A DNA stretch of 53,432 nucleotides from Candidatus Kuenenia stuttgartensis (GCA_945906725.1 CAMDRI010000014.1:1-53432); one strand, 5' to 3'; shown: positions 1-8,258, counted from the first letter of the stretch. The notes: generated by a model not told the origin, from the letters alone. Translations and numbers: made by a program.

Positions 1-351
1 GCCGGACGCGACGTACTCATTGGCGGCGACGGTCACGACAGCCTCACGGGAGGCTTGGGCGATGACCTGCTGATCGGCGGTGCCACGATCTACGACAACT
101 CGACGGCCGCGCTGCTCGCCATTCAGTCTGAATGGACTTCCACGTCGAATTATGCGACCCGTGCAATGAACCTTCGCCAAGGCTTGACCGTGGCGCCCCG
201 CCTCAGTGCCGCCGAAATCTTCGACGGTTTCTATGATGAACTCACCGCCGACACGGGAACCACCGGCGGCCTGGAATTGCTGTTCTTCGACGAGTTCGAC
301 TTACTCACCGGCGTCTCGGCCGCCACGGAACAGGCGGTGCTGGTGCAGTAG
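1..351 (+). CDS. C-terminal end of an RTX-repeat (hemolysin-type calcium-binding) surface protein, partial
   Basis: The reading frame is open from the first base and ends at a TAG, so the start lies outside the window. The first ~25 residues are Gly/Asp-rich nonapeptides (GGDGHDSLTGG, GLGDDLLIGG), the calcium-binding beta-roll signature of RTX proteins. They are followed by a non-repetitive tail (YDNSTAALLAIQSEW...) of the kind that closes many large planctomycete RTX/LEPR-XLL proteins. Such proteins are exported and sit at the cell surface or are secreted. The frame stops while more RTX-like repeats follow in another frame (353-574), so the true C-terminus may have been lost by a frameshift. 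The family assignment is clear; the specific function is unknown. Confidence 0.75.
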   Translation, partial: AGRDVLIGGDGHDSLTGGLGDDLLIGGATIYDNSTAALLAIQSEWTSTSNYATRAMNLRQGLTVAPRLSAAEIFDGFYDELTADTGTTGGLELLFFDEFDLLTGVSAATEQAVLVQ

Positions 352-352
352 C

Positions 353-574
353 TGTGCAAACGAGTTCAACCTCGGCGTCACGTTCAACGGTGATCACGGC
401 ATCGACACGTTGCTCGGCGACGCTGGCAACGACACGCTGAAAGGCGGCAACGGCACCGACATCATCAACGGAGTTCTCACCGGTCTCAGCAGAGACACGA
501 TCAGCGATTCCACCAAAGTCATCGACACGTCGTTCATGTTCGACTTTGATGCCTTGCTGGCCGGGCTGATGTGA
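353..574 (+). pseudogene. Frameshifted continuation of the RTX-repeat protein
   Basis: Just after the TAG at 349-351, a different frame encodes GDHGIDTLLGDAGNDTLKGG and GTDIING, again RTX nonapeptides, then a short tail ending at a TGA at 572-574. No convincing start codon with a ribosome binding site precedes it. The simplest reading is that one indel near position 350 split a longer RTX protein into two frames. A sequencing error or a duplicated C-terminal module are alternatives. Confidence 0.5.
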
Positions 575-634
575 CACAATCTGGCCGTGTCACCTACCAT
601 CCCAGTTCGCTCATCACCTCACCCATGCCTTGCG

Positions 635-1279
635 TCAGCGTTTCATCTCCACGGTCCAACCCATTGATCGCAGCACGCGACAAACCTCGTCCGGACTCAG
701 CCGCACCGCGTCCCGTAACGACGACTCGATGTTCGCCACCACAATCGACGCCAACTTCTTCAGTACGGAGAACTGCTTCCGCTTGTCGTCCTCCCACTCC
801 TGCGACGAATTCCCATCCGCTTTTTCCTTCGCCTGCGTGAAGGCCAGATACTTTTCGAGGAACTTCCCGTGCGTCTTCGGATCGCGCGCAAAGCGGTACA
901 TGTCAAAAGCCGATACTGACGGCGCGCCACTGTCCAACGGCATCAGATTCTTGAGGGCCATGTTCGCGTAAGCCCAATCGAGGTCGCGCTGGATGTCCCG
1001 CGATGCGCCGCGCGATGCCAATTCATCCAGTTGTTCTTCAATGGCTTGTGCAACCTCTGGGTCAACTTCCGGTTGAACAGCCGCGCGATGCGCCGGTCCC
1101 GTCTGCGTCTGAGGCGGGAACTTCACCAACATCGCCGACCATGACTCGTCACGCGCCTGCGGTTTGCTGCGACCGGCCTTGCGAAACCGTTGCCGCTCTG
1201 CCTCGCGAAACTCGCTGGCTTGAGTCCATCGCCCTTCCGCTCGGAGACGCTGATAGTCCTTCAATTCGTGAGCTTGCAT
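635..1279 (-). CDS. Hypothetical protein, charged and helical, 214 aa
   Basis: I do not recognise this protein. The ATG at 1279 is chosen over an upstream GTG because AAAGGAAA lies just before it and the product then begins MQAHELKDYQRLRAEGRW. The N-terminal 50 residues are rich in Arg, Glu and Lys and look alpha-helical (REAERQRFRKAG). The middle holds DLDWAYANMALKNLMPLDSG and a Phe/Tyr-rich stretch (FDMYRFARDPKTHGKFLEKYL). There is no signal peptide or membrane segment. Codon bias and G/C at third positions fit a real gene. It lies between RTX remnants and a degenerate integrase-like stretch, so this is an accessory region. Small-terminase-like or plasmid-type functions are possible but unsupported. 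Confidence 0.55.
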   Translation of the reverse strand: MQAHELKDYQRLRAEGRWTQASEFREAERQRFRKAGRSKPQARDESWSAMLVKFPPQTQTGPAHRAAVQPEVDPEVAQAIEEQLDELASRGASRDIQRDLDWAYANMALKNLMPLDSGAPSVSAFDMYRFARDPKTHGKFLEKYLAFTQAKEKADGNSSQEWEDDKRKQFSVLKKLASIVVANIESSLRDAVRLSPDEVCRVLRSMGWTVEMKR

Positions 1280-1628
1280 CGGGTTTCCTTTCTCAATTTT
1301 TCTGTTGCGATTGTGAGAGCTAACGCACACGGCCAGTCCGCTCGCGGGGTAGGGTGTCGGGAAAAAATCCTGGGCGAACGTGGAGACTCATTCTGCTTTC
1401 GCCGTTGCCATGCTTTCGCCAACGTCCCCCAGCGTCGCCAGTTCGCACGCTGCACCTCACCAGTTCGTCGGCAACAGCGTGCCCGTCCGATGGCTCTGAC
1501 GGCTTCTGAGGCGTCTTGGCGCAACCAAACGAAGGACAGCTTGACGATCTCTCCGCCGACTTCATCCCCGACCGCGCCGAGATGTCGATCTCGACCAACT
1601 CCACCAGCATCAATCGACCGCGTGACCA
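1280..1628. other. Gap without a supported gene
   Basis: Several overlapping open frames cross this stretch on both strands, but none has a good ribosome binding site, a recognisable domain or consistent codon use. Together with the neighbouring remnant at 1629-1994 it looks like decayed coding DNA. Confidence 0.4.
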
Positions 1629-1994
1629 TCATCGCGCCCCCGCCTCTCCGGCCGGAGCCGCCATCACTTGCTCAACACGGTTCGCGTCGTCGTCCGCCAA
1701 CCTCGCAATCGCGTCGCGAGCGTCTTCGGAGAGCATCGGCCAAGCGTCGATCAACTCCAGCAACCGGGGATCGTCCGGGACACTCAGAAACCCATTTTCT
1801 GCACCAACTGCACCGGATTGTGCAGCGCGTCGCGTGTCGGTTTCTTGTAAGTCGTTACCAGCTTCACCATTCAGAAAAACGATTCCAGTCCTGGTCGGGT
1901 AACTCTGTTCTGAAGGTCGAGCGGCAAGATCTTGTGACCCTGCGGAACTGATCGAGTTCGCGGTCGCACCGCTTGATTCCGTCGTGAGTAGTGG
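1629..1994 (-). pseudogene. Possible remnant of the C-terminal tail of a planctomycete integrase-like ORF
   Basis: A minus-strand frame, closed upstream by a TAA at 1995-1997 and ending at 1629, encodes LQETDTRRAAQSGAVGAENG and then DDPRLLELIDAWPMLSEDARDAIARLADDD. From memory, a tail of the form DP.L..L.EAWP.L....R.AI..L closes many tyrosine-recombinase-like planctomycete ORFs. No catalytic domain, start codon or ribosome binding site is visible upstream, because the intact isochorismatase-like gene begins at 2073 on the other strand. I read it as a truncated remnant. The match rests on recall, so confidence is limited. Confidence 0.35.
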
Positions 1995-2072
1995 TTACTT
2001 GGAACGGTCGGACTCGCCCAGTACGCTCCGATGATTCCTCGGCTCATGCCTTCCTTCGAAAGGGCGTTTGAC

Positions 2073-2990
2073 ATGCTGATTTCCAAAAACACCTGCTTTT
2101 TGGCTGGACTATTCGCGGCACTGGCGATGGCCGTTGCCTGGTTGCCGGCCGCCGATCCGAAGACAGAGATCGCACCAGAACGGATTGTCAACAAGCCGAA
2201 GACACCCGGGCAGTTTGTGTTGCATCAGCGGACTCGTACGGAAACGGCCAAGGGAAGCGGCGAATGGAAAGAAGCGGGCAAGGAGGTCGTGTGGAACGCC
2301 TCAGAGACGGCGATTGTCGTCTGCGACATGTGGGACGGCCACTACTGCGTGTCAGCCGCCGAGCGAGTTTCCGACATGGTCCCGCGCATGAACGCTGTGC
2401 TGACGGCGGCGAGGAATCACGGGGCGACCGTTATTCATGCTCCCAGCGGCGTGACGTACCACTACGCCGACATGCCGCAACGCAAGCGGATGCAGCAAGC
2501 CACGAAATTCAAACCTGAGATTCCGTTGGAAGCGTGGTGCTACGTCGATCCGAAACGCGAACCCGAGCTGCCGGTCGATGTCTCGAAGCAGCCGTGCGAC
2601 GACCCGGTCACCGGAGCGGTCGTCCAGAAATTCAGTCGGCAACATCCGGGGCTGACGATCTCTGGGTGGGACGGCGTCAGCGACAACGGCGAGGAGATTC
2701 TGAGCTACCTCAAGCAAGAGGGATTGAAGAACGTCGTGCTGATGGGCGTGCATACCAACATGTGTGTGCTCGGTCGACCGTTCGGGATTCGACAAATGGT
2801 CAAGCAAGGCTTCAACGTCGTGCTGGCTCGCGACCTGACCGACGCGATGTACGACCCGCGCGAGAAGCCGTACGTCAGCCACACGCGCGGCACCGAATTG
2901 ATCGTCGAGCACATCGAAAAATACTGGTGCTCCTCGATTCTCGGCGATGATCTGACACGTGTGGCACGCGGTTCCGCTGATCCGAAGTAG
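2073..2990 (+). CDS. Exported isochorismatase-family cysteine hydrolase
   Basis: The product has 305 residues. The ATG at 2073 is chosen over one at 2031 because GAAAGGG precedes it and the protein then begins with a signal peptide (MLISKNTCFLAGLFAALAMA, cleaved near AAD). The mature part has the isochorismatase/nicotinamidase fold. The first acidic catalytic residue is in VVCDMWDGHYC, and the nucleophilic Cys is in MGVHTNMCVLGR near residue 230, with the usual cis-peptide-type VHTN before it. Relatives hydrolyse amides or isochorismate; the exported planctomycete group has no known substrate. The TAG stop lies in the left arm of a palindromic repeat (2988-3098). Confidence 0.85.
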   Translation: MLISKNTCFLAGLFAALAMAVAWLPAADPKTEIAPERIVNKPKTPGQFVLHQRTRTETAKGSGEWKEAGKEVVWNASETAIVVCDMWDGHYCVSAAERVSDMVPRMNAVLTAARNHGATVIHAPSGVTYHYADMPQRKRMQQATKFKPEIPLEAWCYVDPKREPELPVDVSKQPCDDPVTGAVVQKFSRQHPGLTISGWDGVSDNGEEILSYLKQEGLKNVVLMGVHTNMCVLGRPFGIRQMVKQGFNVVLARDLTDAMYDPREKPYVSHTRGTELIVEHIEKYWCSSILGDDLTRVARGSADPK

Positions 2991-3098
2991 GGTAGGACCA
3001 GCTCGCTTCGCCGCGCCGGCCCACCACGAGATTCGTAACGCCATCAACTCTCGCGACATTGTTGGTCCGGCGCTCGAAGCGAGCTGGTCCCACCCTAC
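2988..3098. repeat. Palindromic element, family G (TAGGGTrGGACCAGC arms)
   Basis: The left arm starting at 2988 (TAGGGTAGGACCAGCTCGCT...) is the inverted complement of the right arm ending at 3097 (...AGCGAGCTGGTCCCACCCTA). About 60 bp of less conserved DNA separates them. The two flanking genes converge here, and each takes its TAG stop codon from one arm (2988-2990 on plus, 3095-3097 on minus). A related short copy is at 7178-7211 and a half copy at 36433-36479. There is no transposase, so it resembles a MITE or REP-like element and could act as a bidirectional terminator. Confidence 0.75.
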
Positions 3099-3949
3099 GG
3101 TTCGAGAACGCGATCCGCGCAGCCGTAGTCGACGCTCACCAAGTACAACCCGTGGGCCGGAGCAGTCTCGCCCGCGAGGGTGCGATCCTGTTCGTTGACG
3201 ATCCGCCGTATGTCGCTGGGCTGCCAGTAGCCTCGGCCAACGCGAATCAGCGTCCCTGCGATCGCGCGGACCATGTTGTAGAGGAAGCCGTCAGCGGCGA
3301 TGTCGATCCACAAAAAATCGTGCCCCGAAGCCACCACGGGGGCGGTCTCCATTTTGGGAGACAGATACGGTTGCGAGTTACTCGGCTCTGGATACCCGAA
3401 GATGGGCCAGCCGGTTTGGCGAGTAACGGAACAGCGAAGCACGGTGCGCACGCTGGTCGCCTTGTTGGGCCATCTGCTCTCGAAGCAGCGGAAGTCGTGC
3501 GTTCCGATAAGCTCTTGAGCGGCGGCCTGCATCACGTCGACATCGAGCGCGACGTGGTAGTGGTAGGCGTATCGCTTCACGAACGGATTCGGCAGTTGCG
3601 AGTTCCAGATCACATAGCGGTAGTGCTTCGATTTCGCCGAATACGTCGCGTGAAAGTCGAGCGGCACCTCTTCGACTTCGCGCACCAGGATGTCCTCCGG
3701 CAGGATGTCTTGCAGCGCGGCGCGAAATCCTTGGCACGGAATCGGCGCATTCGTGCGCAGGCTGCAAACCTGCCCAAGCGCATGCACACCGGAGTCCGTA
3801 CGGCCCGCAACCAAGAGCTTGCTCGGCTCGCCAGTCAGCCGCGAGATCGCGTGTTCGAGCACTTCCTGGATCGCTCGGCCGTTGGTTTGCATCTGCCAGC
3901 CGACGTAGTCTGTGCCGTCGTACGCCAGCGTCAGTTTCAGATTTCGCAA
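3095..3949 (-). CDS. truA: tRNA pseudouridine synthase A
   Basis: The 284-residue product matches the family length. It converts uridines 38-40 of the tRNA anticodon stem to pseudouridine. The catalytic Asp is in AGRTDSGVHALGQV (Asp52). The N-terminal LTLAYDGTDYVGWQ is the standard TruA start, and DFLWIDIAADGFLYNMVRAI is the C-terminal signature. The ATG at 3949 begins MRNLKLTLAYDG. The stop codon is supplied by the inverted repeat downstream. It is cytoplasmic and shows no oddities. Confidence 0.95.
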   Translation of the reverse strand: MRNLKLTLAYDGTDYVGWQMQTNGRAIQEVLEHAISRLTGEPSKLLVAGRTDSGVHALGQVCSLRTNAPIPCQGFRAALQDILPEDILVREVEEVPLDFHATYSAKSKHYRYVIWNSQLPNPFVKRYAYHYHVALDVDVMQAAAQELIGTHDFRCFESRWPNKATSVRTVLRCSVTRQTGWPIFGYPEPSNSQPYLSPKMETAPVVASGHDFLWIDIAADGFLYNMVRAIAGTLIRVGRGYWQPSDIRRIVNEQDRTLAGETAPAHGLYLVSVDYGCADRVLEP

Positions 3950-3960
3950 AAGTGACTCCC

Positions 3961-4041
3961 GTAGGTCAGCCTTTCCAGGCTGACTCGAATTGGCAATCCA
4001 CGCCGTTCGCCGATCGGGTCAGCCTGGAAAGGCTGACCTAC
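3961..4041. repeat. Palindromic element, family A (GTAGGTCAGCC arms), copy 1
   Basis: The 81-bp element starts GTAGGTCAGCCTTTCCAGGC and ends with its near-exact inverted complement (GCCTGGAAAGGCTGACCTAC). The left arm is itself a small hairpin (GTCAGCC...GGCTGAC). A second copy of 82 bp with the same ends and an internal GATCGGGTCAGCC is at 21922-22003. It lies between truA and the OFA transporter and provides the transporter's TAG stop (4038-4040). Confidence 0.85.
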
Positions 4042-5726
4042 TTTTCGACCCAATGATGCTTCGGATCGACCGGACGCACCAGCCAGTTGGCGACGAAAGC
4101 AATCACCAGCAGCCCGGCCATCGTCAGCATCGTACTACTGTAAAGCGTGCTGGACGGATCGACGGTGCCGGGCGGTAGCAGGCTCATCAGTTTCGGCAGA
4201 GTCACAGTCTTTTTGGCAACCAACGCCGGCAATTCTGCGAGTGGTGCTCCGAACGTTTTCTCGAACTGTGCGGAATCGATCTTGGCAGCGACATCGGACA
4301 GCGCGGCGCGCAGCGAATGATCCCGCAGGTACGTGATCGCGAACGATCCGAGCACTCCGGCGGTGCTCCACGCGGTCAGCAGACGACCGTGAATCGCTCC
4401 GACATATTTCGTTCCGAACAGGTCCGACAAATACGCCGGGATCGCCGCGAAGCCACCGCCGTACATCGAAAAAATGACCATCATCACGGCGTAGAACCCG
4501 ACCAGCCCCTCTGGCGACGGTCGCTGAGAATGTACCCAAACGAGGAACGAGATCGCCAAATACAAAACTGTCCCAAGCGCGAAGAAGATCGCATACGTCC
4601 GCTGCCGCCCAAGGTAATCTGAGACAGTGGACCACGCGAAGCGCCCGATCATGTTGAAGACACTGGTCATCAGCACGAACGTCGCCGCAAAACTACTCGT
4701 CACGATCAACGGAAGTGTTGTTCCGAAGATATCCGAGATCATCGTTTTGGCGACGCCGAGCACTCCGATGCCGGCGGTCACGTTGAAGCAGAGCACGATC
4801 CACAGCAAGTAGAACTGCGGCGTCTTGATCGCCACGTCGGCTGTGACGTTGTGCGACGTGATCATCGCCCCGGCTTGGCCTTCGATCGGCGGAGTCCATT
4901 CGGCCGGCTGCCAGTTGGCCGCCGGAATCCGATACGAAAACGCGGCAATCAGGATCACAACAAAGTACGCCAATCCGAGAGTGACGAACGTTTCGGCAAC
5001 TCCGGTTCGACCGGTACCGACGACGTACACGCCTTCCTGTTCCTCGACCAGCATCTGCGAGGTTTCGTTCTTGCCGACAATCACGACTTCGAGTAGCTGG
5101 CCGTCGACGTTGGCGAATCGCCGCCCGGACTCGGTTGTGAGTTCAACCGACTCGACCGTGCCGAGGTAGTGCGGCGACTGATAGAACGACTCCATCAATG
5201 CCTCTTTGAGCGGAGCACCGATGATCGCTCCGCCGCCGAAGCCCATGATCGCCAGGCCGGTCGCCATGCCTCGTCGGTCGGGAAACCACTTGATGAGCGT
5301 GCTGACCGGCGAGACGTAACCCAGCCCCAAACCAATCCCACCGACCACGCCGTAGCCGAGATACAGCAGCCACAACTGGTGCGTCAGAATGCCGACGCCT
5401 CCAATCAGAAAGCCGCCGCCCCAGCAGCACGCCGAGACCGATCCCACCAGCCTTGGACCGACTCGCTCCAGCCACTTCCCAGCGACGGCCGCCGAGAGGC
5501 CGAGAAACACGATCGCGACCGTGAAGACCCACGTCACTTCGGACAGAGTCCAATCGTCCGCCGCGCTGGCGACTACGCCGTGCAGCTTCATCAGCGGCGG
5601 ATTGAAAATGCTCCAGGCATAGACCGAGCCGATGCAGAGATGGATCGCGATAGAAGCAGGCGGCACTCGCCACCGGTTAAATCCCGGCGGCGCGATGATC
5701 CGGTCTTTGGCAAAGAAGGTCGGCAT
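4038..5726 (-). CDS. MFS transporter, OFA (oxalate/formate antiporter-like) family
   Basis: The 562-residue membrane protein starts with IHLCIGSVYAWSIFNPPLMK, the OFA family hallmark, followed by GWGGGFLIGG-like helices and the MFS loop WFPDRRGMATGLAIMGFGGG. About twelve membrane segments can be drawn. It is longer than the usual 400-450 residues because of a polar insert of ~75 residues after the sixth helix (HYLGTVESVELTTESG to VVGTGRTG) and another of ~55 before the last helix (AAKIDSAQFEKTFGAPL). It should move small organic anions across the cytoplasmic membrane; the substrate cannot be named. The stop lies in a palindromic repeat. Confidence 0.85.
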   Translation of the reverse strand: MPTFFAKDRIIAPPGFNRWRVPPASIAIHLCIGSVYAWSIFNPPLMKLHGVVASAADDWTLSEVTWVFTVAIVFLGLSAAVAGKWLERVGPRLVGSVSACCWGGGFLIGGVGILTHQLWLLYLGYGVVGGIGLGLGYVSPVSTLIKWFPDRRGMATGLAIMGFGGGAIIGAPLKEALMESFYQSPHYLGTVESVELTTESGRRFANVDGQLLEVVIVGKNETSQMLVEEQEGVYVVGTGRTGVAETFVTLGLAYFVVILIAAFSYRIPAANWQPAEWTPPIEGQAGAMITSHNVTADVAIKTPQFYLLWIVLCFNVTAGIGVLGVAKTMISDIFGTTLPLIVTSSFAATFVLMTSVFNMIGRFAWSTVSDYLGRQRTYAIFFALGTVLYLAISFLVWVHSQRPSPEGLVGFYAVMMVIFSMYGGGFAAIPAYLSDLFGTKYVGAIHGRLLTAWSTAGVLGSFAITYLRDHSLRAALSDVAAKIDSAQFEKTFGAPLAELPALVAKKTVTLPKLMSLLPPGTVDPSSTLYSSTMLTMAGLLVIAFVANWLVRPVDPKHHWVEK

Positions 5727-5735
5727 GAATGAATC

Positions 5736-5816
5736 GGGAGGGCGAGGCTCCCGCCGAGCCGCTGAGGTGTTTGATCCCCTGCAATCGACGCGGCTCGGCG
5801 GGAGCCTCGCCCTCCC
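5736..5816. repeat. Palindromic element, family F, perfect 27-bp arms
   Basis: Positions 5736-5762 (GGGAGGGCGAGGCTCCCGCC...) and 5790-5816 are perfect inverted complements separated by 27 bp. Each arm also contains a smaller hairpin (GGCGAGGCTCCCGCC). It lies between the start of the OFA gene and the stop of the FG-GAP gene. The transcript would form a very stable stem, so a terminator or RNA-stability role is possible. Confidence 0.85.
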
Positions 5817-5825
5817 AATCTCCGG

Positions 5826-7070
5826 CTACCGCTTTTGCAACAGCACGTTCGTGCCTTTCTTGTTGCTCAGCACGATGTCGAGCAGTTTGTCGCCGTTGAA
5901 ATCGCCAACGAAGAACTGCGTGCCGATGCCGGTGTCGCTGCCGGCTTCGATCTTGTGCTTCGTGAACTGCGGCGGTTGGCCGGCGGCGGTCTTCTTGATC
6001 TCGTACCAGAACATGACGACCTCCCCCTTCGGGTCGGGATCGCCGCCGGAGCCGTGAGCGTAAAACCGCTTGCCGGTGATCAGGTCTTTGACTCCGTCAC
6101 CGTTGACGTCCTGGTAGTGCAACGCGTGCGTCTGCGAGAACGTGTCATCGATGACGTGTTGCTTGAACTTCGGATCGGGCGAGCCGCCGACGTTCTCGAA
6201 CCACCAGACTCCGATGTGGTGCGCGGCGCTCATCAGGATGTCGTTGTCGCCGTCACCGTCGAGATCATCGACGTAAATGTCGGCGGCGGTTTCCGGGTTC
6301 CCTTCGCCATTCCCCTTGAGCACATGCTTGTGGAACGTCCAAGGCCCGTCATTTAACTTCGCTGGTTGTTCCCACCAGCCGTGCGGGATGACGATGTCTT
6401 TCCGGCCATCCTTGTTCACATCACCCAGACCGAGGCCGTGGTAGTAGCGATGCCCTAATTGGGGGCCCAGCTTCTCGGCGTTGACTTGCGTGTAAGTCCA
6501 CTTTTTCGTGGCTTCGGCCGGTGTCGGGATTTCCAGATAGCCCATCATCTGCTCTTTTTCGGAACTCATGATGAGTTCCGGCTTGCCGTCGCCGGTGATG
6601 TCTTGGAACTGTGGCGACTCGTTGGCGGCACTGTGCCAGATCTCGTGCTGCGCCCACGCCCCCTCTTTGCCTTGAGGGTTTTCAAACCAGTGGCATGGCT
6701 CGCCGGGAAAGCCGACGACGATGACGTCCTGCCAGCCATCACCGCTGATGTCATGTGCCCAAAGGGCGAAGTTGCGGCTGTAACCTCCGTCAGCTTTGAA
6801 GTCCTTGATTCCGTCAGCTCGCAACGGATGTTTCTTCCAGTCCCCGGATTTGAAGGCGTTCAAATCGCTGGGCTGCTCATACCACGCTTCGCCGTTGATC
6901 AGGTCCATACGGCCATCTTTGTTGATGTCCGCTACGGCGACCCCTTCAGCGCGGAAGATTTCTTCCAGCTTGATCCGCTCCCACTTCACCGGCGTGTCAT
7001 CCGCGGAGGCCGACGCCAGCAGAGTCAATCCGAAGCAATACGCTGCGACACAAGTAGCCAGCCGACCCAT
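5826..7070 (-). CDS. Exported FG-GAP/VCBS repeat beta-propeller protein
   Basis: The ATG at 7070 has GGGAGAAG just upstream and gives a 414-residue protein beginning with a signal peptide (MGRLATCVAAYCFGLTLLAS, cleaved after ASA). Repeated calcium-binding FG-GAP/VCBS motifs follow about every 60 residues: VADINKDGRMDLING, DISGDGWQDVIVVG, DITGDGKPELIMSS, DVNKDGRKDIVIP, DLDGDGDNDILMS, DVNGDGVKDLITG and DFNGDKLLDIVLSN. This is a seven-bladed propeller of the integrin alpha-like type, common among secreted planctomycete proteins. The ligand is unknown. Confidence 0.85.
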   Translation of the reverse strand: MGRLATCVAAYCFGLTLLASASADDTPVKWERIKLEEIFRAEGVAVADINKDGRMDLINGEAWYEQPSDLNAFKSGDWKKHPLRADGIKDFKADGGYSRNFALWAHDISGDGWQDVIVVGFPGEPCHWFENPQGKEGAWAQHEIWHSAANESPQFQDITGDGKPELIMSSEKEQMMGYLEIPTPAEATKKWTYTQVNAEKLGPQLGHRYYHGLGLGDVNKDGRKDIVIPHGWWEQPAKLNDGPWTFHKHVLKGNGEGNPETAADIYVDDLDGDGDNDILMSAAHHIGVWWFENVGGSPDPKFKQHVIDDTFSQTHALHYQDVNGDGVKDLITGKRFYAHGSGGDPDPKGEVVMFWYEIKKTAAGQPPQFTKHKIEAGSDTGIGTQFFVGDFNGDKLLDIVLSNKKGTNVLLQKR

Positions 7071-7177
7071 GATCTTCTCCCTCTCGAAGCGATGAACGAA
7101 CCGCAAACGGAGAGAGCAGTGTATCGGTCGGCCAGACAACGTCCACAAAGCGGCTCGGTTGTGAATGCCGACAATGA

Positions 7178-7211
7178 TAGGGCGGGACCAGCGAAGCGCC
7201 GGCCTACCCTA
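7178..7211. repeat. Short palindromic element, family G copy
   Basis: TAGGGCGGGACCAGCGAAGC through ...CTACCCTA repeats the ends seen at 2988-3098, here as one compact hairpin. The minus-strand gene at 7209-8069 takes its TAG stop from the right end (7209-7211). Confidence 0.65.
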
Positions 7212-8069
7212 CTCGCGTATCCGACGTTGAGACCGCGGCGGCGTGCAGCGGGTGGGGGACGCGAAATCGTGACGCAGTCGTTGGGTCGAGTGATCGGAGA
7301 TGTCGTGCGGCCCTTCAGAATGTTCGCTCGCGCGGGCAACGCGGGTTTGTTGCAGTGACTGGATCGGACCTTCCGGATGAAATGCGTCGTCGGGAAAGAG
7401 TGCGAGAATCGACCGCAGAATTGGCAATGTGGGATCGTTCGCCGAAGTGGGTCTAGGAGGACTTGGAAACGCGGAACGCAGTCCGGCTAGCAAGAAACTC
7501 CAAGCGGGCCGTGCCGTGGAACCAAATCGAGCCAGCGACTGCTCCTCACCGAAGTCGCGAGCACGACGCGGATCAAACGCGAAGTCCGCGAGTTCGTTCC
7601 CGTAGTGAGCCACCAACGGGCCGATCAGCACATCGGTCCAGCGTTCGACGCGCCGCCGCAAGCGGTCCAATTCCGCCAGTTGATCCGCAGGCAAGCAGGT
7701 CGAATGCAGTAGCAAACGGAGCACGCTGGCTCGGCACTGCTGGTGGACCGTCAGTACGTTGCGAGCGATCGGTTCAGCTCGGCGTAGCCGCTGCCGTCGG
7801 TCACAAGCGGTCAGAACCGCGCCCGCGACTCGCGTCAGCAATTCGCCGATCAACAGGTCGCTGGCGATCGTGACGATTTGCTGAATTCGGGCCGACGATT
7901 CGTTGCCGACCATCTCCGAACACAGCTCATCCAACTCTCGCCGGCGGCGTGGCCAGAGCGTTTTGCTGTGCTGCCAATAGACGCACAACGGCCCCTCTGC
8001 GAGAGGAGAGGTTCCTTCGATGATGAGCGGAGCTTGCGCCGCCACCAACGCCGTGAATTCCGCCACCAT
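7209..8069 (-). CDS. Hypothetical protein, Arg/Leu-rich, 286 aa
   Basis: I do not recognise this protein. The frame is open further upstream to 8306, but that part overlaps a palindromic repeat and is unlike protein, so the ATG at 8069 (MVAEFTALVAAQAPLIIEGT) is used. A GTG at 8081 with GGAG before it is an alternative. The first 190 residues look helical (WPRRRRELDELCSEMVG, IASDLLIGELLTRVAGAVL, ADQLAELDRLRRRVERW). The last 90 are Pro/Arg-rich and low in structure. No signal peptide or membrane helix is seen. It lies downstream of and parallel to the serine hydrolase gene, with a palindrome between them. Confidence 0.5.
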   Translation of the reverse strand: MVAEFTALVAAQAPLIIEGTSPLAEGPLCVYWQHSKTLWPRRRRELDELCSEMVGNESSARIQQIVTIASDLLIGELLTRVAGAVLTACDRRQRLRRAEPIARNVLTVHQQCRASVLRLLLHSTCLPADQLAELDRLRRRVERWTDVLIGPLVAHYGNELADFAFDPRRARDFGEEQSLARFGSTARPAWSFLLAGLRSAFPSPPRPTSANDPTLPILRSILALFPDDAFHPEGPIQSLQQTRVARASEHSEGPHDISDHSTQRLRHDFASPTRCTPPRSQRRIRE

Positions 8070-8258
8070 CCGATGATTCACTATTGCCACTCCGATGCGC
8101 GATCGCTCTGTGAACTTTGTGAAAAGAACAACGGTGATAAAAGCAAAGCGGATGCCACGGCAGGCCGACTGCGATTGTGACGAAAAAGACCGCAGTTTCA
8201 CCATCGTTGGCGGATGTTGATGTTGCCGTTCGGCAGCATGTCGCCAAAAAGCGACAGC

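Noticed and set aside
1860..1960. Possible tRNA or tRNA fragment, because the three frames read like translated antisense tRNA ends
   Set aside because: No T-loop consensus (TTCRA) or cloverleaf could be drawn around GATTCCAGTCCTGGTCGGGT.
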